From Eriocheir sinensis (taxonomy: Eukaryota; Arthropoda; Malacostraca; Decapoda; Varunidae): a DNA stretch of 64,000 bases. The notes beneath the pieces are model-generated. The model was not told where the DNA came from and searched no databases. It worked only from the letters and a program-made list of their open reading frames with translations. The DNA lies in NCBI RefSeq assembly GCF_024679095.1, contig NW_026112131.1, positions 567,501-631,500 of the forward strand, given 5' to 3'. This document shows, in pieces, positions 1-15,875 of this stretch (position 1 is its first letter; each line of letters starts with the position of its first letter). The position numbers were made by a program, and so were the translations under genes.

Positions 1-1091
<1,091 letters not shown>

Positions 1092-1173
<82 letters not shown>
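1092..1173. repeat. (CT)n microsatellite
   Basis: Perfect TC dinucleotide run of about 82 bp. The long frame crossing it is a repeat artefact. Confidence 0.95.
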
Positions 1174-1174
<1 letters not shown>

Positions 1175-1529
1175 ACCAATACTCTGTCGTGGCTCCGCAG
1201 AAGGCATGCCTAGCGCAGCCAAGCTCATGTACCCACTCGTATAGCCGAGAGACTAAAAAGGAACTCCGCATTTTCGTTGCCTTGTGTGAATACCGCCGGG
1301 ATCTGTTACAAAGACATAAGGCACACAGTTTTACCCAGATAACACCACGCAACACCTGAGAGACGAACACATCACCATCGCGAGGAAGGTTTTTACCAGG
1401 TCTAGTCGAGCGATAACAGCAAGCTAAAGCCCGGGTCACACATAGCCGAATCGCTTCCGAATCCAGCCCAAATGTCATTCGGGATATTCGGGCATGTTCA
1501 GGGCAAATTTTTAAGGTCAAATTTTTGTC
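1174..1529. other. No gene recognised
   Basis: Unique sequence without a recognisable coding or RNA signal on either strand. Confidence 0.5.
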
Positions 1530-1740
1530 GGTCTGCAATCGGTTTGCATTCGGAAATATGTTTCGAATGCAAACCGAATCTGAACCAACCAAACAGAATG
1601 CAAACCAAATGCGTTCCGAACTTACACCGAATTCGAAATTCAAAATTTAAGTTTTTCTTTACCGAATGCAAACCGAATGCAAATCGAATGTAAACCGAAT
1701 GCATACAGAATGCAAACCGAATACAAATCGAATCCAGTAC
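1530..1740 (+). repeat. Degenerate 12-bp tandem repeat (GAATGCAAACC-like)
   Basis: About 15 imperfect copies of a unit close to GAATGCAAACC, with runs such as GAATGCAAATC, GAATGTAAACC and GAATGCATACA. The spacing stays near 11-12 bp. It looks like an old, decayed minisatellite. Confidence 0.75.
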
Positions 1741-2310
1741 GAATCGAAATTTGGGTATATATACCGGTATGTCAATTCTAGAAAACCCCAGAAAACGCGG
1801 ATTGATTTATTTGTTGAGCATGCAATCATGGGTCCGCCACAACAACGGTCATACGGCGACCAAACACGGAAGAAAGTCACACTCCTTTATCTGGAAACAC
1901 AAAGGAAATAATACATTTTTACATCTTCCAGCCCAGAAGAGCACGGAAACGTCAGTAGCCGCGTGTTCCTGGCGTGGCTCGGAGCAGACAAGAACCTGAT
2001 CAAAAATGAAATATCTAGCTCAATAGCCACGCGTCATCGAGAGCTTCTATCACTGACAGCCGAGTATTGAGGTATATACAACACGTCGGCGCCATCCACT
2101 CCAACGCCCGTCCAAAAGAGCGTGGCGTGAGTTACGGTACGAGGGTAAAGCTTGAGGCCACTGATAAAGGCAGCAGCAGCAACATAAGCATTATAACGAT
2201 TATATTCCAGACTCCGGCGGGTCTTGGGGACGTCGTGATCAGCTCTGCAAAAAAGGAAAAGCAGCAGTAAAGGTTATTTATTTTCACGACGAAGGCAGTG
2301 TTGAAAGTTG
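1741..2310. other. No gene recognised
   Basis: Unique DNA. No frame on either strand resembles a known family. Confidence 0.5.
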
Positions 2311-2374
2311 GTTGTGGCAGTAGTAGTAGTAGTAGTAGTAGTAGTTGTTGTTGGTGGTGGTGGTGTTTTTGTTT

Positions 2375-2406
<32 letters not shown>

Positions 2407-2432
2407 GGTGTTGTAGTAGTAGTATTGGTAGT
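2311..2432. repeat. Compound trinucleotide repeat (GTA/GTT/GGT)
   Basis: Successive short runs of GTA, GTT, GGT, GTT, GGT and GTA. A second GTG/GTT stretch occurs at about 2936-2994. Confidence 0.9.
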
Positions 2433-4660
<2,228 letters not shown>

Positions 4661-4692
4661 AATAGATAAATAAATAAATAAATAAATAAATA

Positions 4693-5454
4693 TAATTAAA
4701 AAAATAATAATACACACCAATAATCATATGAAAAGGCAAAAACATTTTCACAACAATTAAAATAATCACGAGGAGGAAAAAAAAATAAATAAATATCAAT
4801 AGTTATTACACTACACAGCAACAATAAACAAAGCTGCAGGTGTGCATGGCTCAGGCGTTGCCATAAACAAGGAAAACTTAGCTTAGGCGAGGCTTCTGTA
4901 TGATGCCTCGACGCATAACTCCGCGAGCCTCAAGGAATGAAAAGATAAAGCATATTACGCGGGACTCGCCATGAATTCAAAGTCCAAAGAAAAAATCTTC
5001 AGGATGCAAATTTCATGCTGATGAGATCACGGAAATAAATCGACAGTTTTGCGCCTTATGTGCGGTGGTGAGGGTGATGCACGGCGCCATTGAGGGCCGT
5101 TACCGCCCTCAACTCAGCGATGCGGGAATCTAAATCACCCCCTTTGATGCATTACACTAAAAACCGCACACACTTACCTGCAGATGAATGTTCCACTCCA
5201 TCAAGCAAGACTCCTCTCGCCCGCATCCCGTGCTGAAGAAACCGAGAGGGAGGGAGGGAGAACGTCTTACCACCACACGTGCGCCACACACCTGCTGATG
5301 AAAACGGTAGTTAATTGAGAAGGCCCAAGACCAAAGAGTATGTTAAAGAAAGGTTACCACTACACCTAGTCACGTAACTATATGCTAAGTCCAAGTCCAG
5401 AATATTGTTTAATTTTATGTAACATGAATAGTGACTTTGATGGCTTTTAAGATA

Positions 5455-5457
<3 letters not shown>
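4693..5457. other. No gene recognised
   Basis: Unique DNA, no recognisable feature. Confidence 0.5.
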
Positions 5458-5487
<30 letters not shown>

Positions 5488-5510
5488 GTCTGTCTGTTTG
5501 TCTGTCCGGA
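5458..5510. repeat. (TGTC)n microsatellite
   Basis: TGTC tetranucleotide run with one TG insertion. A weaker TGTC cluster recurs at about 5645-5690. Confidence 0.9.
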
Positions 5511-6744
5511 TGCTCAGCGGCTCCTGGATTTCCGCCTCGATTTCTTCCCTCGCGTCTTCCCATTTTACTCGCTGTGCACGTACAAAGGGGCTCAGGGAAT
5601 ACGGTTATACTATGTTTCTTTTTACCAGCCACGTTAGCGAATGTTAGTTTGTCTGTTTGTCTGATACTCTGTTTGTCTGCCTGTCTGCGTGTGTGCCCGG
5701 CGGCTGGCAGGATTCCGTTAAATCGGCGGCCTCTAGTTCCTTCCTTTCCTTGGTCCTTTCCCCTCTTCTCCTGCCTCTCCCATCCCTCCTGCTCATTTAT
5801 AACTGTCGTCCTTGCAGCCCCAGTCACAAAGGCTGTATTTGGCTGCCGGACTAATCACAGGGACCCCATCTGCATAGAAAGGCGCCATTATTCAGCCAGT
5901 TAACCCGAGAGTCCTGCCATGCCTCTGCCCCTACCGCCCTCTTCGTCTCCCTTCACCAGCCCGCTTGCCCCCTCAGTGCCGGCCTCATTTCTCCCCACAA
6001 CCCCTCTCTGCATGCTCTTTTTTCCTCCTTTTCTCTAAGATTCGTATTATTTAGCAAAGGAAATAATAGAGAAAAAAGCCTATCAAGCGTGGATGACTGA
6101 TGATCATTGCAGCGAGTACGCGTATATTTCACGTGTGTTTCAGGCGAGAGGATCAACGTGTTTGTTTCATGTATGATTAGTGGAGCTTCAACGCTTCAAT
6201 CGTGTCGCGCGCCTTGGCTCATGAATTCGTCAAGCCGCGTTGATGAAATATCGATGCTGGCGTGAATCCTGTTTTGTTACGTGGGATAACATTCAGGAGT
6301 GTTCGTTGGTTCCTTTTTATCGAAGATGATCTGTTTCTCTTCTCGTGAATCTGACAAGCCGCAAAGATGAAATATCAAAGGCGACGTAAATTCTATTATT
6401 TAGGAATGAAATATTGAGGCTCTTTTAAGTTTATTTTGCTCCTTTCTGCATGGCATCAGGTCTCTATACAGGTCATTTGCATATTTCTACATGTATTGGA
6501 CAGTGCGCCTGATTCATGGTTGTGGTAAAAAGTGGTTGTGTTAACTCCTGAGCCGAAGTAAGCTGAAACGCGTTTGATATGGAATGAAGTCAACTGAGAG
6601 GAGTTCCCTTCACCCACCAGGAAGTGTTCAACAATGCCAAAGAACTTCCAGTGATAAATGTCAACTGCGTGATGAACAAAATCCATCCACATGAAACAGT
6701 TATTTTTTTTTAAATTTTATGGTAGAACTAATGTTATGCTCTTT

Positions 6745-6748
<4 letters not shown>
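5511..6748. other. No gene recognised
   Basis: Unique DNA. Pyrimidine-rich from about 5730 to 6040 and AT-rich after that. No coding similarity was seen. Confidence 0.5.

Positions 6749-6810
<62 letters not shown>
6749..6810. repeat. (GT)n microsatellite
   Basis: Perfect GT run. Confidence 0.95.
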
Positions 6811-6813
<3 letters not shown>

Positions 6814-7383
6814 AGAGAAAACGCTTGAGTGCTACTAAAAATGTTATGCACTGACTCATTCCTAAATTAATAATGCAACTACTGCTATCACTATCGAATA
6901 AATCTTGCAGCTCTAGCGACTATGTCTTCAACGCTCTTGACCCTTTCAAGATGTAAAGTCTCTCAAGAAACAAAGAAACGAACAAAAAGACCATATTTTG
7001 CTGCTTAGTTCCTTACCGTGTAGGATCCTGGGGCTGTGCGTTTGTTTAAGCATCAAGTTATAATGTTTATCTGGGAATGATATCAACTGAAGAAGCAAAA
7101 AAAGATCTTTGCTAACTGTAAAATCATAAAGTAAGTTACATTATCTGTCTTCCTTCTATCTGAAACTATTATGAATCTAGGGAACAAAATGAAATTCTTA
7201 CTGAACTACAAAAGGGGTGTGGGAACGGAGGAATGGGTATTGAAATTAAGGGTATTGGATGATTACTTAGGAAAGGGAAAGTTGGTGGCATACGCTTGGG
7301 TGGTCGTGGCAACGGTGTTCAGCCGTTTCATTGACCCTTGAGCATGTTATGTATGGGTAGAACCCAGAGCTACAGAGCAAGTG
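6811..7383. other. No gene recognised
   Basis: AT-rich unique DNA. Confidence 0.5.
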
Positions 7384-7525
7384 TAACATCCGGATTATCA
7401 CAGTTTATCTTCCCCAGGTACCCATTTATCGACCAGCTCAAAAGGGAGGATGAACAGCGAGCAGACTGGGCTGCGGTCGACCATCAGGCCCCATCAAGAA
7501 AGCCTACCGGCGCCATAGGCACCAT
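7384..7525 (+). mobile_element. Chimeric SINE remnant
   Basis: The first part matches the 3' body of the tRNA-derived SINEs at 15462-15875 (the 'TTTATCGACCA...GGATGAACAG' stretch). The second part (about 7470-7525) matches the end of the SINE family seen at 9045, 11164 and 58980 ('CGACCATCAGGCCCCA', 'AAGCCTACCGGCGCCATAGG'). The two families are therefore fused here. Confidence 0.6.
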
Positions 7526-8126
7526 TACTCAGGGAACATATGCCAGTTTGTACGCACCATTACAGTTCATACTCACATCAGAAAACAAATATTCGCGTAT
7601 GATGATTACTCTCTAAATAGAAACCGATTGACATTATTTCGGGAACATGCCTTCGGTTGTGAGTACTAATTGGAACGGTGCGTACAAACTGGCAAACATG
7701 CTTTTGTGTTGGTGTAAGCCTTGTGGAACACCTGAATATCTAAAGCCTGAAATAAAGTGTTGGTCATAAATCTGGCGCAGCAAAGCAATAACAAGCTCGG
7801 CCTGTCTCATTTTGTTAAGCTTACCCTTGCTATGTAATTTAAAATGCCTTGAAGGAAGGTAATTTTATAGATTTAGTAGTGTTGTGAAAATTTTCCCTCC
7901 GAGATTCTCAACTTTTTCAATTACCTCGTTTGCGGATTACTGTCCATCCCCCCCCCCCTTCTTTTTTTAGCCTTGAATATCGTCACTTCTTGCAGTAAAC
8001 TGTTTCTTACTGCCTCCCTTTTAAAACATCTGAATATCATGTTTTCTCTATTTTATAACCTTTGTTACACATCCACTGACGCATGGATGTATACAAATAC
8101 TATTTCTAATAAAGATAAATAATGAA
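7526..8126. other. No gene recognised
   Basis: AT-rich unique DNA with a C-run at about 7950. Confidence 0.5.
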
Positions 8127-8362
8127 ACACACACACACACACACACACACACTACCCGTATGATGAACAACCAAGCCAACACACACTCATAATACTCACG
8201 CATCAGTTCTGGAGCTTTCGCGTGTTCCCTGCAGCGTCTTCGGCCGCCCACACCTCCACCGGCCAGCTGCTAGGGTGTGTGTGTGTGTCTCTGTAGCGCA
8301 TGGCGACAAACAAACAAAAAATTAACAACTGAAAAAGTGACAATGTATAATAATTGAGGAAG

Positions 8363-8394
<32 letters not shown>

Positions 8395-8402
8395 TAACTA
8401 AA
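8127..8402. repeat. Short AC, GT and GA microsatellites
   Basis: (AC)n at 8127-8151, (GT)n at about 8274-8290 and (GA)n at about 8363-8390, separated by unique DNA. Confidence 0.85.
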
Positions 8403-9044
8403 CAAACTTCTAGTAAAATATTCATACATAAGAAAATGAACAAAAAAGAATTATAATGGAAACGTGACATGGAGAAGAAAACATTAAACAAGCAAAAAAT
8501 GACATGAAAGTAAAAATATCGTAAAAGTATGAAAACAAACAAACAAAAACCTTATAAAAAATACACGACCAAAAAACAATTAATTATTTGTGGTTGGGAA
8601 TGGAAACTGGAGAGGTGGGCGGCGGTGGTGGTGGGGATGGCGATGTGGTGTGGGCGGCGGTGGTGATGGCGGAGGTAGTGGCGATGCTAGTGGTGTGCTA
8701 CTTGGGTTTGCAAGGCCTTGGGAACGAGACTTGAGCCTCATGATTGCAAGTTCTTCACGCGGGCAATACAATCATGACAAACCAAGTGGCGTAGTTCATG
8801 CATTGTGGACGACCTAACCAACGACCTTCTCATGTTTCCAGCGTCCAAGGCGAACTAGACCTTTTGCCTGGCAGGACTCAACATTCGTTAGCACATCCAC
8901 AGTTGTTACAGAGTTCTTAGGGCAGTTTTCAGACATTCAGATATCAGGCTTCTCACTTTTCACGTGCACCTGAAAGTCTCAACTAATAACACAGTAAAGG
9001 AGTTGTACTGTATAGGTTAATTGTACAAGAAATGTTCAACAAAG
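8403..9044. other. No gene recognised
   Basis: Unique DNA with a GGT/GGC-rich segment at 8600-8690. No coding similarity was seen. Confidence 0.5.
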
Positions 9045-9172
9045 GGCAGCATGAGCCAACGCAAGATGGCGCCACTATGCCTGCGCCAGAACAGGCTGGG
9101 CCGACCATCAGGCCCCACCTGGAAGAAAGCCTTGGGCCGACCATCAGCCCCCCACGGGAAGCCTACCAACCG

Positions 9173-9225
<53 letters not shown>
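9045..9225 (+). mobile_element. SINE, 5' truncated, with 49-bp poly(A) tail
   Basis: The body (GGGCAGCATGAGCCAACGCA, then GATGGCGCCACTAT, then two copies of GGGCCGACCATCAG) matches the copies at 11164 and, in reverse, at 58980-59345. It ends in a pure A run (9176-9224). The tRNA-like head present in the 59-kb copy is missing. The long tail suggests a fairly recent insertion. Confidence 0.8.
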
Positions 9226-9228
<3 letters not shown>

Positions 9229-9995
9229 GCCTGCCGGTCACTCCCCAAACAGTATATAGATATGAGAATGTAAAGAAAAATAAACTGCCATATCAATATA
9301 ATTATCACTTATTAACATATCACCAACAACTATTTTATACAATGGAATCAGCAGAAATGATTGAGAAATTTTAAATAAGATCATATGATCAAGAGTCTCC
9401 ACATATCATCATCAGCCGGGGCCAAACTGTGTAGTACTTTTAACACTAAAGGATAGCAAAAGAAGAAAATCCATCACACCATGAAGCGTGTGACCCCCGG
9501 CCAGGCGTACAGTGTACAGGAGACGGCAGGGTCCCACTAACACGACAATAATACCAAAGGCCCATTGCTGCCACGTCATGGGCTGCACAGAGACTCCCTC
9601 AAGTGAAGCTGCTATTTTTGGGATGTGGACACTGATAGTGTTGGCACTCTGACAGCAATGTAGGAGTGGCTGCCCTTGGAACTCCAGGAATATGCAGGGG
9701 AACATTGGAGGTCGTAATATTTTCCTTTAATTACTAGCAGTTGAACTGTTAAAGGAAATAAGTTTCCTCAGAACCAGGGTGGACTGCGTCATTCTGGACA
9801 GCAGGCACTCTGCCCTTTCATTAAGCTGAATGCTAACATGAGATGGTAACAGCTAAAATGGACCTTGCCACAAGTTCTCTCATTGGAACAAGTGTCGACA
9901 GTAAATTACATCACAGTCCGCTGGAGAGGAAGACACGAACACGAGAATTAAATAACTATATGTAATATATAGCACATACAGAAAAAAAGGTCAGA
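9226..9995. other. No gene recognised; possible decayed element
   Basis: Mostly unique DNA. Frames on both strands between 9410 and 9720 are open for up to 97 codons but match nothing I know. Confidence 0.4.
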
Positions 9996-10142
9996 ATGCG
10001 GACTTTACCTTTTCTGATGCCAGGCTATGAGAAGCTTGTCGAGAACGTGGACCCAAGTTTGGCACAACACCCCAGCTCTGAAGCGCTGAGAAGACAAAGC
10101 CTTGACCGGAAACGCCGTGATCAAAGGTTCTTGGAGTATTAG
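9996..10142 (+). CDS. Unidentified short coding frame or terminal exon (48 aa)
   Basis: A short plus-strand frame starts at ATG 9996 and ends at TAG. The translation is balanced and hydrophilic: it begins MRTLPFLMPGYEKL, continues with VENVDPSLAQHPS and ends in a basic SLDRKRRDQRFLEY tail. This is unlike the low-complexity frames around it. A possible splice acceptor (GGTCAG) immediately precedes the ATG, so it could be a last exon rather than a complete gene. I do not recognise the family. It could also be a fragment of a transposable-element protein. Confidence 0.3.
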   Translation: MRTLPFLMPGYEKLVENVDPSLAQHPSSEALRRQSLDRKRRDQRFLEY

Positions 10143-10349
10143 CTATAAATGTATGAAAAGAGGCAACAAATAATGATATTCATTATTTATTTGGAAAATA
10201 CTTACACACGAAAAGTATGACTGACAGAAAAAAGTATGACAGCAGATAATCGCAGCAGAGATCAGCGTTTTTTTCAGCGTCGGAGGTAGAGGCCGTGCCA
10301 TCGTGTCCCCTGGGGGTGGACCTATACAGACATGCAAGCAGACAAACCA

Positions 10350-11163
<814 letters not shown>

Positions 11164-12034
11164 CACTACCCACATGCTGTCCTGAAAATCACCAGCCAAC
11201 CCAGACTCTAGATTCTCTCTCAAACGAGAGGATCACAGATGAGCTTCAGGGGGCAGCATGAGCCCAGAAAGATGGCGCCACTATAAACACTTGTCTGCGT
11301 CATAACGGATTGGGGCCGACCATCAGGCCCCACCAAGAAAGGAGGGTGCGTCACATCTCCTACGACACATTTCCTACACGTCACATCTACAAATTTAGAA
11401 GTCCTCCGAGTAGTGTCATATTTCCTACAGGGATACAATACATCTACACACAAAAATCTATTCAGTCACAATTCCTACAGGGCTCCAGTCACATTTCCTA
11501 CAGGTCATATTTCCTACACCATGACAGCCAGCGTGCTCTGGAACTTCGGTGCAGCATTTTCCTATGAGCAATGGTTCTTCTGCCCTGCCGACACGATGGC
11601 ACCTGTGCAGATTGCATAGATATTCTTGTGACAACAGCAGATAATAACAGCCCTGCAAGATGCCCTATTTGTAGACTACCCTTCATGACAGGCTTGAGAT
11701 ATTCATTTAAAGATTCCTTTTTAAAGTAATGTGTTCCAAAAATCAAATTTCAACTTTTTTTACAGTTTAGTTTTGTTTCACTTTTGGACATTCTACGTAC
11801 TCGCAGAACTGTAGGAGATATGACAGCATAACTGTAGGAGCTACGCCGGATGCACTGATTTGTGCAGGAAATACGCTGGGCACTCAGTTTTTGTGCAGGA
11901 ATTGTGCCGTACTCATGTTTTTGTGTAGGAAATATGACGGACTATGTATAAGAAATGTGACAATACTCCATTTTTTGTACTTGTGTAGGAAATGTGACTA
12001 CGCCCCAAGAAAGTCTACCGGCGCTATAGGCTGA
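11164..12034 (+). mobile_element. SINE interrupted by a foldback element
   Basis: The left part, 11164-11341, matches the body of the 59-kb SINE (CCCACATGCTGTCC, GACTCTAGATTCT, GATGGCGCCACTATAAACAC, CCGACCATCAGGCC). The right part, 12014-12034, supplies the missing end (TCTACCGGCGCTATAGGCTG). The 664 bp between them are a separate element with terminal inverted repeats. Confidence 0.8.
11342..12005. mobile_element. Non-autonomous foldback DNA transposon (MITE-like)
   Basis: This 664-bp insert is flanked by an 8-bp direct repeat CAAGAAAG (11334-11341 and 12006-12013), consistent with a target-site duplication. Its ends are imperfect inverted repeats: GAGGGTGCGTCACATCTCC on the left, and the complement of the right end reads GGGCGTAGTCACATTTCC. 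Inside are about six TTTCCTACA-like motifs on the left arm and about seven inverted counterparts (TGTAGGAAATGTGAC-like) on the right arm. It holds no transposase. An 8-bp duplication is typical of hAT-type transposition, but family assignment is inference. Confidence 0.7.
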
Positions 12035-14250
12035 AACAGGAAAAAATTGTACCAGAGTCCAGATCAGGCAATCGACCAACGGTTTTGCAGGGATTCCACG
12101 GGTTGCAAGAGATCCCAGAATGCCTCGCAATTCAGTGAATTAAATGCCTTCTTGAGATCGACATAGCCTCCAACATCCCCTCTGAAAACTCACGTCGGCG
12201 CTTCACCAGTAGTACGCGAAACACATGGATACGGTCAGTTGTCGAATTCCCAGGCGTGAACCCGGACTGCTCAGGTCTCTGCAGCTTCAGCAGCTGGTTG
12301 CAAATCCGTATACGCAATATGTGAACAAGCACTTTGCCTGGTACACTGAGCAGTGTAACACCACGGTAGTTGTTACAGTCCTTACGGTTCCCTTTCCCTT
12401 TCCAGATAGGGACGACAAATCTTCTTAGTCAGGAGGAATGGTACTAGATTTTCTACAGTATCTTGAACACACTTCCCCATGAGCAACTCCGCACTGATGT
12501 TACAAACACCAGCTGCCTTTCCACCCTTCAATCTTGCCAAACCCCTCTGACCTTGTCAAGAAATAGGGGGAGGGGGGTTACTTTCAACAATGCATGGATC
12601 AGCGTCCTCCATTTGCGACCCAGCAGCTCGGAACTGCCCATTTGGAGGGTGCGACAAGTACAGCTGCTCAAAATACTCGGCCCTACGAACCCTCTGCCCA
12701 TCTGTGCCTGACACAAGGCAACCATTTGCTGTTCAATTAGCGCTCACTTGAGAGAGAGGTTCGAAGCGGACCTTCCTCAGAGCTCGGTAGGCAGGTCGGA
12801 AGTCATTTGCGTTGAAATGACCCTAGATGTCCTAAGCGAGACTTAGGCCATACCTCTTCTTGTCTCTCCTCAGGAGAGCTCTAGTCTTACGCGCCAAAGC
12901 CCTATATTGGTCCCAATTCCCAGCAAGCTCAGCAGCTCGACACTTCTCGGTATTCTCCAGCGTCTCCCCCGAGGCGAAACAACTTGATCTTGGGCGGTCT
13001 CCATTGCACTCCTTTGCAGCTTGAAGAGTTTCACCTTTGAAGGTATCCCTCATCGTTAAAGGGTCTTCAAGGGTGCTGAGCACATTGAGCCGATTTGAAA
13101 GTGTCACTGGACACTCCTGAGCACATGCCATATCTTTCAGTCTCTCGAGACGGAACAGAGCATGATTACACCTCGAGATTCTTTTGTACTCGACATACAG
13201 CCTAAGTGTTGCAACAACAGCCTATCGTCAATTGCAAAGAATTCTGCTCTCCGAAAAAAACAGCAGTTCTAAAGTATTTTCCAACTAGTGTATACAAGGA
13301 TGTGGTTAATCTCCTTAACTATCCCTCCAGCATTGACATACCAAGTCCAGCGATGCAGCTCTAGTCTCCAGTACCTAGAACCTGCATTTTTTTAACATCT
13401 TGGATCTTGCCAAATTAAAAAGGAGTGTGTTTTTGGTGTTTCTGGTACCAAGACCGTGGGACCAACACAACTCACAGCCTCTGTGAGTGCATTAGTAGCA
13501 TTGAATCCGACCAAGACAATGAGTGTGTCCCGAGAGGGACATTGGTCTGATACGGAGTCGAGTTTGACGTAGAATACCTCCTTCCCTTCAGTTTCATACA
13601 TCTCTGTAGATATGGACAGTGTAACACGAGACATGAACCCCAGGGTGTGCTCCAGCTTCGCTCGCATTATACGCTCATCAAACGAAGTAACCTTAACCAC
13701 AAATGGCTGCAATTGGCTAGAGATGCCTAAGCTACCCCTTAATTACAGGGCCCATTGATCATGCCGGCCTAGTAGTAGGTGTATCCTCCCCCGACACACA
13801 CTACTGATCTCGCCATTGCCAAGCCGCCTCGTCTAAGAGAGTACAATTATATCCACCTGCAGCCTTCTGGGCTCATTCTCTAGCTAAGGCAGTCGTTGAT
13901 ACTCAGAGGGGCTCAGGACGTTCCAGGAACCCACATGCAGAGCCCTACGAAGGTTAATCCGGAGGCTGATTTTGCAGGCAGGCGCTGCTTCTGCACCACA
14001 CCGACCATCCCAAACACAAAAGAGGGTTGAGGCCTTCCCCTACGAGATCCGGGGTATTCCGTAGGTTTTGCCCTACACTCGTCATTGACAGCAGGATCGT
14101 CCGTTGCGGATGCATAAAGGAAGCCTGCCGCACTGTCAGGCCCCAGCAGAACCGGATTAGGATCGAGGCTTTACAGGAAGGGTTGCAGGCCCTCCCAACC
14201 AACAAATAAGGGGCTGGAGTGACTGCTAGACGTAATTAGGGACACAGGAC
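12035..14250 (-). mobile_element. Decayed RTE-type LINE
   Basis: Minus-strand frames show an endonuclease region (about 14205-13392, with a conserved FDERIMRAKLEHTLGFMS stretch and SDQCPSRDTLIVLVGFNA, where the usual GDFNA is mutated) and then the reverse transcriptase N-terminal region (about 13131-12700, with YEALRK/EYFEQLY-like segments). An RT segment follows near 12420-12135: WKGKG, VTLLSVPGKVL, QRPEQSGFTPGNSTTDRI. These phrases are typical of RTE-clade elements. Many stops and frame changes show that the copy is dead, and it is 3' truncated. Confidence 0.75.
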
Positions 14251-14836
14251 CCTGAGAGGATTAATCCCCGGACCACCCATAAAGGAAGCAGCTTAAGCAG
14301 GAAGGACGGGAATGAGAGCAGCAGCTCAGGGAGGCTGAGGAAGCTGCACTCCTCATCTAGATAGACCATAAAGATAACATTTTCGTAACTTTATTGTTGT
14401 TGTTGTTGTTGTTGTTATTGGTGGTGGTGGTGGTGTTGTGCTGCTGCGTCTCTCACCAGTCAAGGTGCGATAGTGAAGGACGGGCGTAACTCAATGTAAC
14501 GATTTTAAGCCTTAACTTTATTCTCTCGTTCTCAACTTTCTTTCGACTTTCTTGCACTTATTTTCTCTTTTCCGTCATTCTTTTAGTTTCGTTGTCCTTC
14601 TTTCTTCCTTTTCTCTTACTTTTATCTTTTCCTCAAACTTTCCTTCCCTGTTTTCTTTGTAAAACTTTGTTCCCCTCTTTCTAGATTTCATTCCTTTATT
14701 CATTTCCCTCTTTCATTACTCTCGGCACGCACCGACCGGAGCCGTGGCCCTAACCTTTCTAGTTAACCAGCGGGTGTGATGCTGTGCCGTGTGTCGAGGC
14801 AGAGAGAGCCTGAAGCTGAAAAGAACTACGCCCGAC
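14251..14836. other. No gene recognised
   Basis: Unique DNA with a GTT/GGT trinucleotide run at 14395-14437 and a pyrimidine-rich stretch. Confidence 0.5.
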
Positions 14837-14851
14837 ACACACACACACAGA

Positions 14852-14884
<33 letters not shown>
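14837..14884. repeat. Inverted (CA)n-GAATT-(GT)n repeat
   Basis: (AC)8 is followed by a short AT-containing spacer and (GT)16. The two arms are complementary and could fold into a hairpin. Confidence 0.9.
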
Positions 14885-14887
<3 letters not shown>

Positions 14888-15172
14888 TCACCTCTTGGTC
14901 TGCTGCGGGTCTCTCTCGAGACAGCCAGCCGTTCCCCTACGGAAGAGCACAGAGCTCGTAGTACCGATCTTTGGGTAGGACTGAGACCACTCACACACAA
15001 CACACCGCGACGACGAGGTCACAACTTGCCTGACGTCGCGTACCTACTCACTGCTAGGTGAACAGGGGCTACACGTGAAAGAAGATAAACCCAACTTATC
15101 TTCACCCGGCCGGGGAATCGAATCCCGGTCCTTCTGGTTGTGAGCCAGACGCTCTATCCCTGAGCTACCGGG

Positions 15173-15175
<3 letters not shown>
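14885..15175 (-). mobile_element. tRNA-Val-like SINE between GT/AC microsatellites
   Basis: On the minus strand the element begins with a tRNA-like head (15175-15103): CCCGGTAGCTCAGGGATAGA for the D arm, a loop CTCACAA with anticodon CAC, and a B box GATTCGATTCC. The body ends AAGAGGTGAATTAC and runs straight into (AC)n. The other side is also an AC array (15178-15217). A related, headless copy lies at 22538-22758. The head is a SINE promoter rather than a working tRNA gene, because the acceptor stem does not pair well. Confidence 0.75.

Positions 15176-15218
<43 letters not shown>
15176..15218. repeat. (GT)n microsatellite
   Basis: Perfect GT run directly adjoining the 5' end of the SINE. 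Confidence 0.95.
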
Positions 15219-15220
<2 letters not shown>

Positions 15221-15461
15221 GGGAGAAGACCTTTTGCTTGTTTACGTAACGACGGAGGTTTTAGCGATCCCCGAGACAGTAAAAAGTAAGGCTGGGGGCA
15301 TACACTATAGCTGCGCGTGGCCTTGGTGCGCCTCTTCGTCATATTGTTTTTTGAGCCTGGAAGGTAAAGTAGGGATCATTGACTATAGTTGCGCGTGGCG
15401 GCGGTGCTCATCTCCGTCCCGTCCCGTCCCGTCACCGTGGTAGTAGAAAACCCACTAACCT

Positions 15462-15651
15462 GAAACAGGGCCCGTACAACACCAAGGTTACCACATTTTA
15501 CCTTCCCCGGGTTTCCCCAGTTATACATTTATCGACCATCCCGAAAGGAAGGATGAACAGCTGGATTGGCGTGCCCAGGTCAGGGATTCGACCACAGTCC
15601 TGCAGATTCGTAGGTAGGGACAGTAACAACTTTACCGAGGAGGCGCTGTGG
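15462..15651 (-). mobile_element. tRNA-derived SINE, copy 1
   Basis: On the minus strand it has a tRNA-like head ending in GTGGTCGAATCC (B box), then a body with CAGCTGTTCATCCTTCC and GATGGTCGATAAATG. It lies head to tail with copy 2. Confidence 0.7.
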
Positions 15652-15655
15652 TGGG

Positions 15656-15875
15656 TGATACCTCACTACCCCGGGTCAAAGGGCAAGTGCAATATTCGGT
15701 TTACCACATTTCATTTACTCAGGTTTCCGCAGACACCCGAAAGGACCCGAAAAGACTTACCCGAAAGGAAGAATGAACAGCTGGGTGGGCTGCGAGCCGA
15801 CTTCCCAGGCCGTGATTCGAACCCAGGCCCGCAGATTCATAGTTAGGCATGCTAACCACTACACCATGGAGGCGC
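15656..15875 (-). mobile_element. tRNA-derived SINE, copy 2
   Basis: The minus-strand head reads GCGCCTCCATGGTGTAGTGG then TTAGCATGCC (A box). GGGTTCGAATCAC is the B box. The body matches copy 1 (CAGCTGTTCATTCTTCC). This is the best preserved pol III promoter in this family here. Confidence 0.8.

Noticed and set aside
15103..15175. tRNA-Val (CAC) gene
   Set aside because: Cloverleaf arms are recognisable, but the acceptor stem pairs poorly and the sequence continues into a SINE body, so it is a SINE head.
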